Shown: one piece after another, positions 9,010-17,807 of the stretch | How the letters are laid out: the number at the start of each line of letters is the position of its first letter | How positions within the stretch are numbered: position 1 is the first letter of the stretch | Assembly: GCF_009727955.1 (NCBI RefSeq) | Contig: NZ_WOBR01000003.1 | Location: 1-64,000 of the forward strand | Length of the DNA: 64,000 nt | Source: Aliivibrio fischeri | GTDB taxonomy: Bacteria > Pseudomonadota > Gammaproteobacteria > Enterobacterales > Vibrionaceae | Direction of reading: 5' to 3' | Translations under genes and position numbers: made by a program | The notes under the pieces: model-generated | The model's database searches: none | What the model saw: only the letters and a program-made list of their open reading frames with translations | What the model was told of the DNA's origin: nothing

Positions 9010-9149
9010 TCTAATTTTATGGGTGATTCTACTTTCACCACTGCTTTAAGATTGTTCTCACTTTCGTTGCAATGTATGAAAATGAAACATTTTTTTGTGT
9101 GCTAAGTGGTAAATTTTTAATTAAACTGCTTGCGATTTCTGGAGGACTT

Positions 9150-10043
9150 ATGAATCAACGAATTACTCGACCACTGATTTTTTTAATGCTTACTTTTAGT
9201 ACATTTTCAAGCTATGCGATCACATTATCAACATGGAATATGGAATGGTTAACGCTCTCGCCTTCTGAAAAATTTCGCTCATCAGATCGAAGTCAACAAG
9301 ATTTTGAACAGCTAAATTTTTACTTTTCACAATCCAATAGCCAAATTTTAGCTTTTCAAGAAGTAGATTCAAAAGAAGCAATCCAAAAAATAGTGGGAAA
9401 TGATTATAAAATTTACCTCTCTGATCGTTCTTTAAACTCAAAACTGCAATTTACCGACATAAATCAATACACAGGTTTCGCAGTTCATCAATCGATTTCT
9501 GTTATAGACCCTAATGATTTTTCATTATTACCAAAGAAAAAAACCAGCAAGTTGCGCTACGCTACCTATATTGTGGCAGAACTAGGCAGTCCATCACGTC
9601 CTGTACACCTCTTATCTGTGCATCTAAAGTCCGGATGCTTAGGACAAAAAAAGAAAAATTATTCGTGTTCGACGTTAAAACAACAAACTGATGAAGTAAT
9701 AGAATGGATTAACTCTCGTGAGGCCAATAATGAAGAGTATCTAATTTTGGGGGATTTCAATCATACTCTTGCGCATCCGAGAAGCTGGCTGTGGAAGAAC
9801 ATAAAGAGTAATACCTCTGATACACCATTATTACTAACTGAAGATACAAAAGCCCGCTGCACAGTTAAACAATGGAAACGAGACTGGCCGAAGTACACGA
9901 CATTCACTCGTTTGATCGATCACGGCATTACAAATATCTCGAATCGTTCTTTCCAAGTGACTCAGCAACAATTTACGGAAAGCGACGTCAAAAAATATCA
10001 ACTGAGTGATCATTGCCCTATTTTATTTGAAATGAATGACTAA
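9150..10043 (+). CDS. Secreted endonuclease/exonuclease/phosphatase-fold protein
   Basis: 297 residues. The start at 9150 is chosen because a GGAGG lies just before it and a clean signal peptide follows (hydrophobic about 9-24, cleavage near SYA-ITL); the frame is open upstream to 9072. Motifs of the DNase I/exonuclease III superfamily occur in order: 'STWNMEWL', 'AFQEVDS', 'VHLKSGC', 'LGDFNHTL', 'IDHGI' and 'LSDHCPILFE'. These supply the metal-binding Asn/Glu/Asp and the catalytic His residues. The protein is probably a periplasmic or secreted nuclease or phosphodiesterase. Its substrate cannot be told from sequence. It is monocistronic with a strong terminator. Confidence 0.82.
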   Translation: MNQRITRPLIFLMLTFSTFSSYAITLSTWNMEWLTLSPSEKFRSSDRSQQDFEQLNFYFSQSNSQILAFQEVDSKEAIQKIVGNDYKIYLSDRSLNSKLQFTDINQYTGFAVHQSISVIDPNDFSLLPKKKTSKLRYATYIVAELGSPSRPVHLLSVHLKSGCLGQKKKNYSCSTLKQQTDEVIEWINSREANNEEYLILGDFNHTLAHPRSWLWKNIKSNTSDTPLLLTEDTKARCTVKQWKRDWPKYTTFTRLIDHGITNISNRSFQVTQQQFTESDVKKYQLSDHCPILFEMND

Positions 10044-10065
10044 CTCTCCTTATTAAACATATAAA

Positions 10066-10092
10066 AAAAGGAGCGCACCTAGCGCTCCTTTT
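10066..10092. terminator. Bidirectional terminator
   Basis: AAAAGGAGCGC pairs with GCGCTCCTTTT around a 5-base loop, between the convergent genes ending at 10043 and 10105. Confidence 0.85.
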
Positions 10093-10104
10093 ATATATAG
10101 ATAA

Positions 10105-11274
10105 TTAAAACTTAGCTCCACTATCCATTTTAGTTTGGCTAAAATTCATTGGCTCTTTTGTATCTTCTTTTTTCTCTGTTACTGAAACCACATCTTCTGC
10201 ATTACCTTCTGTAATCTCATTTTCAGTAACTGAAGTATTTGACTCTTCTCCAACCATAAATTCATTTTCATCAGGAAAATAGCTTTCTCGTTGATATAAT
10301 TTATCCAAAGACTTAATGATTGCGTGTTTTTTAAGCTTACCTTTACTCATCTTTTCATAAAGTGGTTTTGCCATACTTTGCAATCCAATTACCGCATCAA
10401 CCCCAACTAAATGACCAACATGGTCTCGTCGAGAAACAGCAGCTTCAATGCCATTTTTAGCAGCAAGCCATAACCAGATATAAGCTATTGAATTACCTTT
10501 TTCATTGGTATCAGCGCCCATTTCACCAGCAAAATATTGCGCTTTAGCATCACCAGATTCAGCTGCAACTTCTAACCAGTATGTTGCTTTCTTCGGATCC
10601 ACAGCGACACCTCGCCCTTCAGCGTATTGCTTACCGATACGGATCTGCGCTTCAACATCATCAAGCATCGCTGCTCGTAAATTCCATTCCGCGGCTAATT
10701 TTGCATTCGGTTGCGGGTTAGCTTCTGCAACATACCAATCGGCAATAAACAATTGTGCTGGAATATGATTAGCTTCTGCGGCTTCGGTTATTAACGCAAT
10801 GCCTTTTTCAATATTAGCCTCAACGCCCTTACCTTGTAAAAAAGCAATACCAAGCGCTAATTTATCTTCAGGTCCACCTTCTTCAGCAGCTACCACTTTT
10901 CCCCAAAATGTTGATTTCTCTTTTAACTCAGGGTTATCACGGCGACTATCACATAAACGAATAACAGAACGAATAGCAATACTGTTGTTTAAATTGGCAG
11001 CCATTTCATACCAATGTAGTGCTTCCTCAAAATTACTCATTTCTGCTTCTTTAGCGAGAAAGAGTTGAGTTGAGATATGACCTGTTTGCGCTTTATATAC
11101 TCGTTCTTGTCTTTCTGCTGCTCTGGCTTCTGCAAGCGCACGACGATACGAGCTCTCTTCAAGCTCTTTTCTTTTTTCTATTTTCTTCTGTTTTTGATTC
11201 GCAAAGAAAAAATTGATACATACAATTGCGAGTAAAATTAACAATCCTACGACTGCTATTTGAATCCAATTCAT
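10105..11274 (-). CDS. Membrane-anchored Sel1-like repeat protein
   Basis: 389 residues. An N-terminal membrane anchor (about 5-25) is followed by a charged coiled-coil segment rich in Lys/Glu/Arg/Ala (about 28-60). Several Sel1/TPR-like repeats follow, about 70-290 (for example 'ALGIAFLQGKGVEANIEKGIALITEAAEA' region and 'RIGKQYAEGRGVAVDPKKATYWLEVAAESGDAKAQY' region). The C-terminal 70 residues are acidic and low complexity. Such repeats mediate protein contacts; the cytoplasmic partner is unknown. The gene is monocistronic. Confidence 0.75.
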   Translation of the reverse strand: MNWIQIAVVGLLILLAIVCINFFFANQKQKKIEKRKELEESSYRRALAEARAAERQERVYKAQTGHISTQLFLAKEAEMSNFEEALHWYEMAANLNNSIAIRSVIRLCDSRRDNPELKEKSTFWGKVVAAEEGGPEDKLALGIAFLQGKGVEANIEKGIALITEAAEANHIPAQLFIADWYVAEANPQPNAKLAAEWNLRAAMLDDVEAQIRIGKQYAEGRGVAVDPKKATYWLEVAAESGDAKAQYFAGEMGADTNEKGNSIAYIWLWLAAKNGIEAAVSRRDHVGHLVGVDAVIGLQSMAKPLYEKMSKGKLKKHAIIKSLDKLYQRESYFPDENEFMVGEESNTSVTENEITEGNAEDVVSVTEKKEDTKEPMNFSQTKMDSGAKF

Positions 11275-11459
11275 CCGACACCATATTCAATTAAATTTAG
11301 TTACCTTTTTTATTATCGACATAAATGTTAAAAACATAAAAAAAAGTTTGTGATTTCCTCCTAACTTTCAGCTTATTATCAATTTTCTCGATAAATAAAT
11401 TTCATACGACCATTTTTTGTTTGAATTATTTAAAGATCGGGATTACTATCCAGATCATT

Positions 11460-11625
11460 GGGGAGTAGTCACAAGATTTAATACTTAATCTTGTTCAGAT
11501 ATCGTCATCCCGAAGCTACGGCTTCCGGTATCTGTAAGTGGGCAAAGGTTGCCAATCGCTTTGACAAGACCAAAACCATAACATTAATTTTATTGTTTGT
11601 GGTGGAAGGTCTATGCTCTTTACTC
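11460..11625 (+). ncRNA. yybP-ykoY manganese riboswitch in the alx leader
   Basis: The 387-base gap before alx holds a structured leader. GGGGAGTAG at the 5' end and CTATGCTCTTTACTC at the 3' end are the recalled conserved ends of this class, and GAGTA pairs with TACTC to close the element. Internal helices are visible: ACAAGATT/AATCTTGT, AGATA/GGTATCT flanking CATCCCGAAGC..GCTTCCGG, and GGCAAAGGTTGCC. These riboswitches bind Mn2+ and raise expression of Mn exporters or TerC-family proteins; E. coli alx has one. The gene downstream is a TerC-family protein, which supports the call. Confidence 0.85.
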
Positions 11626-11661
11626 ATGCCTATTCCTTTCGCCTCTATTTAAGGAATACTT

Positions 11662-12615
11662 ATGTCACCGTTAACTTGGGAACTTTTTGGTTTCGTTGTT
11701 CTCGCTATGTTCGCTCTTGATCTATTTCAAACAAGAAAAGATACACCAAGCCTTAAAAAAGCATTAGTTTGGTCTTTATTCTGGTTTGTTCTTGCATTTG
11801 TTTTTTGTGCTGTCATTTATCTTTACTGGCCATTAATGGCTCCAGAAAGTAGTTATACACGCACCGATGCTAGTGTTGCTTTCCTTACCGGTTATTTGCT
11901 TGAAAAAATGCTAAGTGTCGATAACCTTTTTGTTTTCGCATTAATTTTTAGTCAATTCGCCGTTCCAGAGTCAAGTCGTCCACGTATTCTTTTATGGGGT
12001 ATTATTGGTGCCCTTGCCTTACGTGCAGTGATGATTTTTGTTGGCGCTGAATTATTAGCTCAGTATCACTGGATCCTATACATCTTTGCTGTATTCCTAA
12101 TCATTACTGGTGTGAAATTGTGGTTTGCAGATACAGAAGAAAACAGTGATTTTGCATCATCAAAATTAGTTATGTTCTTTAAAAAGCACATCCCATTTGA
12201 TGATAAATACCATGGTAATCAACTATTTGCTAAAGTAAGCGGAAAAACAATTGCAACACCTCTATTACTAGTGGTTATTGTAATTATGTTTACCGATATT
12301 ATGTTCGCTTTAGATTCAATTCCTGCAATTTTTGCAATTACACAAGAGCCATTCTTAGTGTTTGCTGCAAATGTGTTTGCACTATTAGGTCTGCGCTCAT
12401 TGTATTTTGTTCTTCAAGGTATGCTTGATAAGTTCTGTTACCTACAACCTGCACTAGCATTTATACTAAGCTTTATCGGTATAAAAATGTTCCTGGTTGG
12501 CACAAAATACGAAGTACCAACGGTTATTTCATTATTAACGATCGTTGCAATCATTACTTTGGCGATTATCGGTTCTATTTATAAAAACCGTTCTCAACAA
12601 GAAATAAAAAATTAA
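11662..12615 (+). CDS. alx: TerC-family membrane protein, Alx-like (manganese efflux)
   Basis: 317 residues with about nine hydrophobic segments. Family motifs include 'FLTGYLLEKMLSVDNLFVFALIF' and 'VVIVIMFTDIMFALDSIPAIFAITQEPFLVF'; their acidic residues (Glu/Asp in SVDN and DIMFALDS) are the proposed metal site. TerC/Alx proteins export Mn2+ across the inner membrane. Length is close to that of E. coli Alx. The Mn2+ riboswitch in the leader points to induction by manganese. An AAGGA lies just before the ATG, and a strong terminator follows. Confidence 0.9.
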   Translation: MSPLTWELFGFVVLAMFALDLFQTRKDTPSLKKALVWSLFWFVLAFVFCAVIYLYWPLMAPESSYTRTDASVAFLTGYLLEKMLSVDNLFVFALIFSQFAVPESSRPRILLWGIIGALALRAVMIFVGAELLAQYHWILYIFAVFLIITGVKLWFADTEENSDFASSKLVMFFKKHIPFDDKYHGNQLFAKVSGKTIATPLLLVVIVIMFTDIMFALDSIPAIFAITQEPFLVFAANVFALLGLRSLYFVLQGMLDKFCYLQPALAFILSFIGIKMFLVGTKYEVPTVISLLTIVAIITLAIIGSIYKNRSQQEIKN

Positions 12616-12625
12616 AAATACTCTT

Positions 12626-12656
12626 AAGGCGATAGCGATGGTTATCGCCTTTTTTA
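12626..12656 (+). terminator. Rho-independent terminator of alx
   Basis: AAGGCGATA pairs with TATCGCCTT, followed by six T. Confidence 0.85.
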
Positions 12657-12758
12657 TATTTACAATTAAAACTTTTACACAAACCTGAACTCCTTTCCAA
12701 AATAAGCGTCTACACTTCATCCTTATTGAACTTTATTTTTACTTACATAAAGGTTGTT

Positions 12759-13256
12759 ATGAACAAAGCCATTTTATCTATTAGCCTATTGTTACTATCA
12801 TCTTCTGTTTTTGCTCATGAGAGTTGTTCAAATAAAACCATTGTTGGACAAATTGAAACTATCCACGTTAATGAACTTAATACAGATTATGAAGCTCGTA
12901 TTGATACAGGTGCAGCAACAACGTCAATTCACGCAACCAATATCAAAATAATAAACCAAGAAGATGAGAGTGATGACATGCGTGATCATCTTGGTGATAC
13001 TGTTAAGTTCACAACTTATAACGAAGACAACGTTGCAACAGAACATACTGGGCGAATTATTAAAGTAAGCAAAATCCGAAACGCACAAGGTGTAGAACGT
13101 CGATACGCAGTACGCATGCATTTACGTTTCAATGGTGAAGAAAAGAAAGTTGCCGTAAATTTACGTGATCGCAGTAAGCTTGACTATAAATTACTTATTG
13201 GTAGAAACTGGTTAGAAGGTGATTATTTAGTCGATGTCGAGAAAAATGCAGAATAA
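12759..13256 (+). CDS. Secreted retropepsin-like protein (PF05618, 'ATP-dependent zinc protease' family)
   Basis: 165 residues. The start at 12759 is chosen over an upstream in-frame TTG because AAAGG precedes it and a signal peptide follows at once (about 1-19, cleavage near VFA-HES). The domain shows 'YEARIDTGAATTSIHA', 'VRMHLRFNGEEKKVAVNLRDRS' and 'YKLLIGRNWLEGDYLVDV'. It matches the C-terminal domain of the lipoprotein at 4326-4976, without its Pro/Glu linker or lipobox. Predicted to be periplasmic. Proteolysis is suggested only by the DTGA motif. Confidence 0.8.
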   Translation: MNKAILSISLLLLSSSVFAHESCSNKTIVGQIETIHVNELNTDYEARIDTGAATTSIHATNIKIINQEDESDDMRDHLGDTVKFTTYNEDNVATEHTGRIIKVSKIRNAQGVERRYAVRMHLRFNGEEKKVAVNLRDRSKLDYKLLIGRNWLEGDYLVDVEKNAE

Positions 13257-13338
13257 CGTTTATTTTTTAAACGCTTAAACTCTTTTTTCAAAAAAGTACT
13301 TTACTTAAAAACTAAAGATTACTATTATTCACCGCGTT

Positions 13339-13429
13339 GGAGGGATGGCTGAGTGGTCGAAAGCACCGGTCTTGAAAACCGGCAAGGGTTAATAGCCCTT
13401 CTAGGGTTCAAATCCCTATCCCTCCGCCA
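13339..13429 (+). tRNA. tRNA-Ser (anticodon TGA)
   Basis: 91 bases with a 7-base-pair acceptor stem (GGAGGGA/TCCCTCC), an anticodon loop CTTGAAA giving TGA, a long variable arm typical of class II tRNA (CAAGGGTTAATAGCCCTT), the GGTTCAAATCC T-arm, and an encoded CCA end. Confidence 0.97.
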
Positions 13430-13467
13430 CTTTCGAGATTCAGATAGAGTCTGGGTTTCAAAAAATT

Positions 13468-13544
13468 GGAGCGGTAGTTCAGTTGGTTAGAATACCGGCC
13501 TGTCACGCCGGGGGTCGCGGGTTCGAGTCCCGTCCGCTCCGCCA
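13468..13544 (+). tRNA. tRNA-Asp (anticodon GTC)
   Basis: 77 bases. The acceptor stem is GGAGCGG/CCGCTCC, the anticodon loop CTGTCAC gives GTC, the T-arm carries GGTTCGAGTCC, and CCA is encoded. It lies 38 bases after tRNA-Ser, so the two are probably one transcript. Confidence 0.97.
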
Positions 13545-13552
13545 ATACAACA

Positions 13553-13583
13553 AAGCCTTGTCAGAAATGACGAGGCTTTTTTG
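13553..13583 (+). terminator. Terminator of the tRNA-Ser/tRNA-Asp unit
   Basis: AAGCCTTGTC pairs with GACGAGGCTT (one G-U pair) and is followed by TTTT. Confidence 0.85.
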
Positions 13584-13804
13584 TATCTATCGAATATAGA
13601 CCCCCCCCATTTTTGAAAATTCAAATAGTCTCTGACCTTTAAAAAAACCAATCTTTCATTTTAAAAAACTGCCCTTCCCTTCACATAAAAACAGCATAAT
13701 GACAGTAGTATCATTATCTATCTCACTAATATAGCTCGTAAATTTCCCTTATTTGTCATAAAGGTATACCATACACATTACAGATTTATGTTCTAAGGTA
13801 GCCC

Positions 13805-15040
13805 ATGAAACCAATCCATATAGACTCAATGTATGGCGTCGTTATTCATCGAAATTTTACTCCACTATTTGTTGATGAAAAATACGCACAACTGTTTGGT
13901 TTCGAGTCCGCTCAAGAAGTCATGGCTCTTAGTTCGTTATTTGATATTATCGATCCTAAATATCATCAAATAGCTCAACAAGCCTATGATGATGTAATGC
14001 AAGGTAAAGAAACCCCTAAAGTTCGTTCATATGTAAATCAAGATATTCATGGACGGATCTTTTCAGTCTTGACTGTCGATCATGTTATTGAATGGGAGGA
14101 AGAATCTGCTCTTCAAATTACAGTAATTGATATGTCAACGATTGATCAGGCTAACCAACAAATCCTTGACCAAGAACAGAAATATAAAGACCTTATTTGG
14201 AATTCATTACAAGGAATTCTGGTTCATAGAGATTTCAAACCACTTATGGTAAATCCTGCTTTTGTTGATCTAGTAAAAGCAAACTCTGTGGCAGAAGTGA
14301 TGGCATTAGATAGTTTTATGTGTCTTATACCTGAGTACAACCAAACAAATGCCCGCAATCTATATCAGCAGCTGATCTCAAAAGAATTAAACTCAACTAA
14401 TGATGTTGTTGAAAACATCTGCTTTGACGGTCAAACTCGTTATTTCCAACTATTTGAAAGTGTCATTGATTGGGGAGATCTACCCGCAATACAGACCTCA
14501 ATTATTGATGTAACTGAAAAATATCATCTTGAGCGTCAAATAGAATATCAAGCATCACATGATGACTTAACTGGGTTATTTAATCGTAGAGCGATAACTG
14601 AAAAGCTTAATCAAAAAATCATCGACAGTGACACTTGTTCTGAAATCTGCTTACTCATCGATATTGATGACTTTAAATGGATTAATGACCAATTTGGACA
14701 CGCTTCAGGTGATGAAGTAATCGTCCGTTTTGCCAATTTATGTAAAAAAGCCGTTGGAGAATCTGGCATTGTCGGTCGCTGGGGAGGGGAAGAGTTTATT
14801 GTTTTTCTTTCAAACCATAGTTTGAAACAAGCAAAAGCTATTGCCGCAACCATTTTAAAAAAGTGTGAATTAGAAGTATATCAATTTTCTAATCATCACC
14901 ACATCATAACTGCCAGTATTGGTATAAGCCAGTGTCAAGCTACCAGTTGTAACATTGAATCCTTAATTCAAACGGCAGACAAAAACATGTATCAAGCGAA
15001 ACAACAAGGGAAAAACCAAATTGTTTCACCTGAGGATTAA
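13805..15040 (+). CDS. Diguanylate cyclase, PAS-PAS-GGDEF, cytoplasmic
   Basis: 411 residues with no membrane segment. Two PAS-like modules (about 5-115 and 130-245) share the pattern 'YGVVIHRNFTPLFVDEKYAQLFGF' / 'QGILVHRDFKPLMVNPAFVDLV', so they look like an internal duplication. The GGDEF domain (about 250-411) starts with 'HDDLTGLFNRRA' and has the active signature GGEEF (about 327-331). It should make cyclic di-GMP from GTP. The inhibitory RxxD site, expected 5 residues before GGEEF, is absent (the segment is GESG), so feedback inhibition by the usual I-site is unlikely. It is monocistronic, with a start at 13805 after AAGGTAG. Confidence 0.9.
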   Translation: MKPIHIDSMYGVVIHRNFTPLFVDEKYAQLFGFESAQEVMALSSLFDIIDPKYHQIAQQAYDDVMQGKETPKVRSYVNQDIHGRIFSVLTVDHVIEWEEESALQITVIDMSTIDQANQQILDQEQKYKDLIWNSLQGILVHRDFKPLMVNPAFVDLVKANSVAEVMALDSFMCLIPEYNQTNARNLYQQLISKELNSTNDVVENICFDGQTRYFQLFESVIDWGDLPAIQTSIIDVTEKYHLERQIEYQASHDDLTGLFNRRAITEKLNQKIIDSDTCSEICLLIDIDDFKWINDQFGHASGDEVIVRFANLCKKAVGESGIVGRWGGEEFIVFLSNHSLKQAKAIAATILKKCELEVYQFSNHHHIITASIGISQCQATSCNIESLIQTADKNMYQAKQQGKNQIVSPED

Positions 15041-15049
15041 TCTTGTCAA

Positions 15050-15286
15050 TTAGTAGTATTCAACTGCAATACCGATCTCTTCGGCCAATTGTTGCAGTTG
15101 CTCTTCATCATCTAGCTTAACTGACCATTTTGCACCACTGCCTACGGCATTAATTACATTCACTCCACCAATTAAAGTAATCACATCCACTTCGGCTTGC
15201 AGAGTCGTTCTTGATTTATTGCTTAATCGAATAACTATCTCACGTTGATTAGCAATAATATCCCCTTCAGAAAATGAGATTTTCAT
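15050..15286 (-). CDS. Small conserved Vibrio protein (DUF3389-like)
   Basis: 78 residues, no signal peptide or membrane segment. The sequence 'IIANQREIVIRLSNKSRTTLQAEVDVITLIGG' followed by 'WSVKLDDEEQLQQLAEEIGI' resembles the small DUF3389 family of vibrios, recalled by pattern. GGAAACA precedes the ATG. It is convergent with the GGDEF gene, with only 9 bases between stops. Function unknown. Confidence 0.7.
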   Translation of the reverse strand: MKISFSEGDIIANQREIVIRLSNKSRTTLQAEVDVITLIGGVNVINAVGSGAKWSVKLDDEEQLQQLAEEIGIAVEYY

Positions 15287-15418
15287 GTTGTTTCCCTAAA
15301 CTTAATTCGACTTGAATTATATCGCATTTGTTACATATTCTTAAATGTCTGTTCTTGACTATAATTTAATCTCAAACTATTCTAGCGCACAACTGTACGC
15401 TTAAATGGATATTACAAA

Positions 15419-16546
15419 ATGAATCAAGGAACCAAACCATCGATTATTTGGCTAAATGTATTTATTTTTACATCTAGCTTCCTACTCGCATTTGTTGCGA
15501 CCCCGATTTATGCTTATTACAATCCACTAGGCAGTGAGCATTGGATCTGGTTACTTTTAACTTTTAGCTTCTGTAACCTATCCATAACTGCTGGTTATCA
15601 CCGTTTATGGTCGCACAAAGCATATAACGCCCATCCAACATTACGTTTCATTTTTGCTTTAGGTGGGGCTTTTGCATTACAAAATAGTGCACTTCATTGG
15701 TCATCTGATCATCGTATTCATCATCGTCATGTTGACGATAATGACAAAGACCCCTACTCAGCTAAGCGTGGTTTTTGGTTCTCTCATATAGGTTGGATGC
15801 TACGTCATTATAAACCAGCTACCTATGACGATTATGGCAACTGTCGAGATTTACAAAAAGACAATATCCTCATGTGGCAACACAAACACTATATTGCCTT
15901 AGCGCTTATAATGAATATTGGCGTACCTCTATTATTAGGTGTTATCTATGGCGATATCATAGGTATGCTATTAATGGTAGGAGCTGTTCGTCTAACATTA
16001 AGTCATCACACAACGTTCTTTATTAATTCGTTAGCTCATATTTGGGGCTCTCAACCTTATACAGAAAAAAATACAGCTCGAGATAACGGCTTTTTAGCTA
16101 TTTTCACTTTTGGTGAAGGCTATCATAATTACCACCACATTTTTGAAAATGACTACCGAAATGGAATTTACTGGTGGCAATATGATCCAACAAAATGGTT
16201 TATTAAAACCTGCTCATGGCTAGGTCTAGCTCATAAACTTCGTGTTAGTCCGCAAGCAAAAATAGAAAAAGCCAAAGCGCTCATGTTACGTAAAAAAGCA
16301 GAAAGTAAAATTGCTACATTACATAATTACCATGCAATTAAAGAGCATTTAGAAGCTGAGTATGACGCATTAATTGAAAGAATGGCTGAATACTACGATT
16401 CAAAAAAACAGTTAATCGAGAATAAAAAAGACACGTTATCGAAAAAATACGAATTAGCACTTTTAAATGTCCAACATAAACAAATAAAAATGCAATTTGA
16501 ACATCAAAAGAGAGTTTGGAATCGTCTTGTTCTTCAATACGTATAA
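15419..16546 (+). CDS. Fatty acid desaturase (acyl-CoA/acyl-lipid delta-9 type)
   Basis: 375 residues with four or more membrane segments. All three histidine boxes of the di-iron desaturases are present: 'HRLWSH' (about 62-67), 'HRIHHRHVD' (about 99-107) and 'HNYHH' (about 238-242). The enzyme inserts a cis double bond at carbon 9 of acyl chains, which keeps membranes fluid in the cold. The C-terminal 90 residues form a charged, likely helical tail ('KAKALMLRKKAESKIATLHNYHAIKEHLEAEYDALIERM' region) beyond the core. It is monocistronic, and a strong terminator follows. Confidence 0.9.
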   Translation: MNQGTKPSIIWLNVFIFTSSFLLAFVATPIYAYYNPLGSEHWIWLLLTFSFCNLSITAGYHRLWSHKAYNAHPTLRFIFALGGAFALQNSALHWSSDHRIHHRHVDDNDKDPYSAKRGFWFSHIGWMLRHYKPATYDDYGNCRDLQKDNILMWQHKHYIALALIMNIGVPLLLGVIYGDIIGMLLMVGAVRLTLSHHTTFFINSLAHIWGSQPYTEKNTARDNGFLAIFTFGEGYHNYHHIFENDYRNGIYWWQYDPTKWFIKTCSWLGLAHKLRVSPQAKIEKAKALMLRKKAESKIATLHNYHAIKEHLEAEYDALIERMAEYYDSKKQLIENKKDTLSKKYELALLNVQHKQIKMQFEHQKRVWNRLVLQYV

Positions 16547-16561
16547 GCATTCTTAATACTA

Positions 16562-16590
16562 AAAAGGCATAGTCGAATACTATGCCTTTT
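16562..16590. terminator. Bidirectional terminator
   Basis: AAAAGGCATAGT pairs with ACTATGCCTTTT (12 base pairs, loop CGAAT), between the convergent desaturase and protease genes. Confidence 0.88.
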
Positions 16591-16605
16591 CTATTTATTC
16601 CAACA

Positions 16606-17571
16606 TTAAAATCTCGTTTTTCTTCGTCGGTACAAACCAAATGCAACGAGACTAACAAAGCTAGCAAAAGAGATTGAACCACCCGATCCACCACCGCTGC
16701 TTGCTGTAATCGTTGGAGGTATTTCTCCATTTTGTGCTTGTCGTATCCATGACTTATATTGGCTTACATCAGTAAACACCGACTGTGCTGCTAAAGCCTC
16801 ATCACCGCACACACCAGGACCAAAACTAACGATACCTATTTGAGTTTTAACTCCGTTATTGTCCCAAACCAATGGTCCGCCCGAGTCTCCTTGGCAGGTA
16901 GCCGTTACTAATCCGTTCCCAAGTGAGCTTCCGGTTGTACATACTTGTTTGTTTGAAGTCGTAAAATTAGACCAAATATCGCACGTAGCTGGATCAACAT
17001 ATTTCACTGTAGCTGATAAGAAATCTACGTTTGAATTTGCTTGATTAGAACCTAAGCGCCCATAGCCAACAATAGTAAAATCTGTATCAGCAGTACGGTA
17101 TCCTTGCTCAGCTAAATCCCCTAATTCTGCAACATGTCCTGACGTATAATTAGTTAATGGGCGACTCAGTTTTAAAACAGCAACATCATTTAATAATGAA
17201 TCATCATCATAATCGCTTGGATAATAAATTTTCTCAACGGGAACTTTGTCGGCAGACAACATATCTTGGCCATCATTTGCTTCAATAACCACTTTCATAT
17301 CACCAACAGTAAAATTAGGAACATCATAGACACAATGCGCTGCGGTTAAAATATGCATACTATCCAAGACAGAGCCGCCACAAAACGGGTAAATAGTACC
17401 TGGTTGATTGTCATACTCGTACATTAAGGATGCCATAAACGCATAATCAGCAACGTTGGCATCACTACCACCAACAATATATGGACTGATAGTATAATCC
17501 GAATCTTCTTCTGCGCTTATTGAACACGCAAAAAGTGCAACCAGTGCTCCTGCAACAATTTTCATATTCAC
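16606..17571 (-). CDS. Secreted trypsin-like serine protease with GlyGly-CTERM anchor
   Basis: 321 residues. Signal peptide about 1-20 (VALFACSISA-EED). The S1 peptidase domain starts near IVGG ('YIVGGSDANVADYAFMASL', about 31-50). The catalytic triad is in 'LTAAHCV' (His), 'LNDVAVLKL' (Asp) and 'CQGDSGGPLVWD' (Ser). The C-terminus is a Gly/Ser-rich segment, a hydrophobic helix and a basic end (SLVAFGLYRRRKTRF), which is the GlyGly-CTERM signal processed by rhombosortase in type II-secreting vibrios. The VesB/VesC proteases of V. cholerae have the same layout. It is probably secreted by type II and held at the surface before release. Confidence 0.92.
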   Translation of the reverse strand: MNMKIVAGALVALFACSISAEEDSDYTISPYIVGGSDANVADYAFMASLMYEYDNQPGTIYPFCGGSVLDSMHILTAAHCVYDVPNFTVGDMKVVIEANDGQDMLSADKVPVEKIYYPSDYDDDSLLNDVAVLKLSRPLTNYTSGHVAELGDLAEQGYRTADTDFTIVGYGRLGSNQANSNVDFLSATVKYVDPATCDIWSNFTTSNKQVCTTGSSLGNGLVTATCQGDSGGPLVWDNNGVKTQIGIVSFGPGVCGDEALAAQSVFTDVSQYKSWIRQAQNGEIPPTITASSGGGSGGSISFASFVSLVAFGLYRRRKTRF

Positions 17572-17807
17572 CCCTTAAATAATTATTTAATAGCTAATGT
17601 TAATGATACATCATAAAATTGTTGTTTATTAAGTAATTCCAGTTACATTAGTTAATTTACGTTTGTGTTAACATTTTTTATGTAACTTACAATTCTAGGA
17701 CATCAGTTAAAGGAGATTGCGTTATAAAGAGACAATACTTAAGCTAATACATAAAACTGATTATCTATTTGCTACACTAAAAATTCACTAAATTAGGATG
17801 GAATATT

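Noticed and set aside
13601-13608. Run of eight C, a possible phase-variable tract
   Set aside because: It lies after the tRNA terminator and about 200 bases before the next gene start, with no promoter or frame that a length change would clearly switch.
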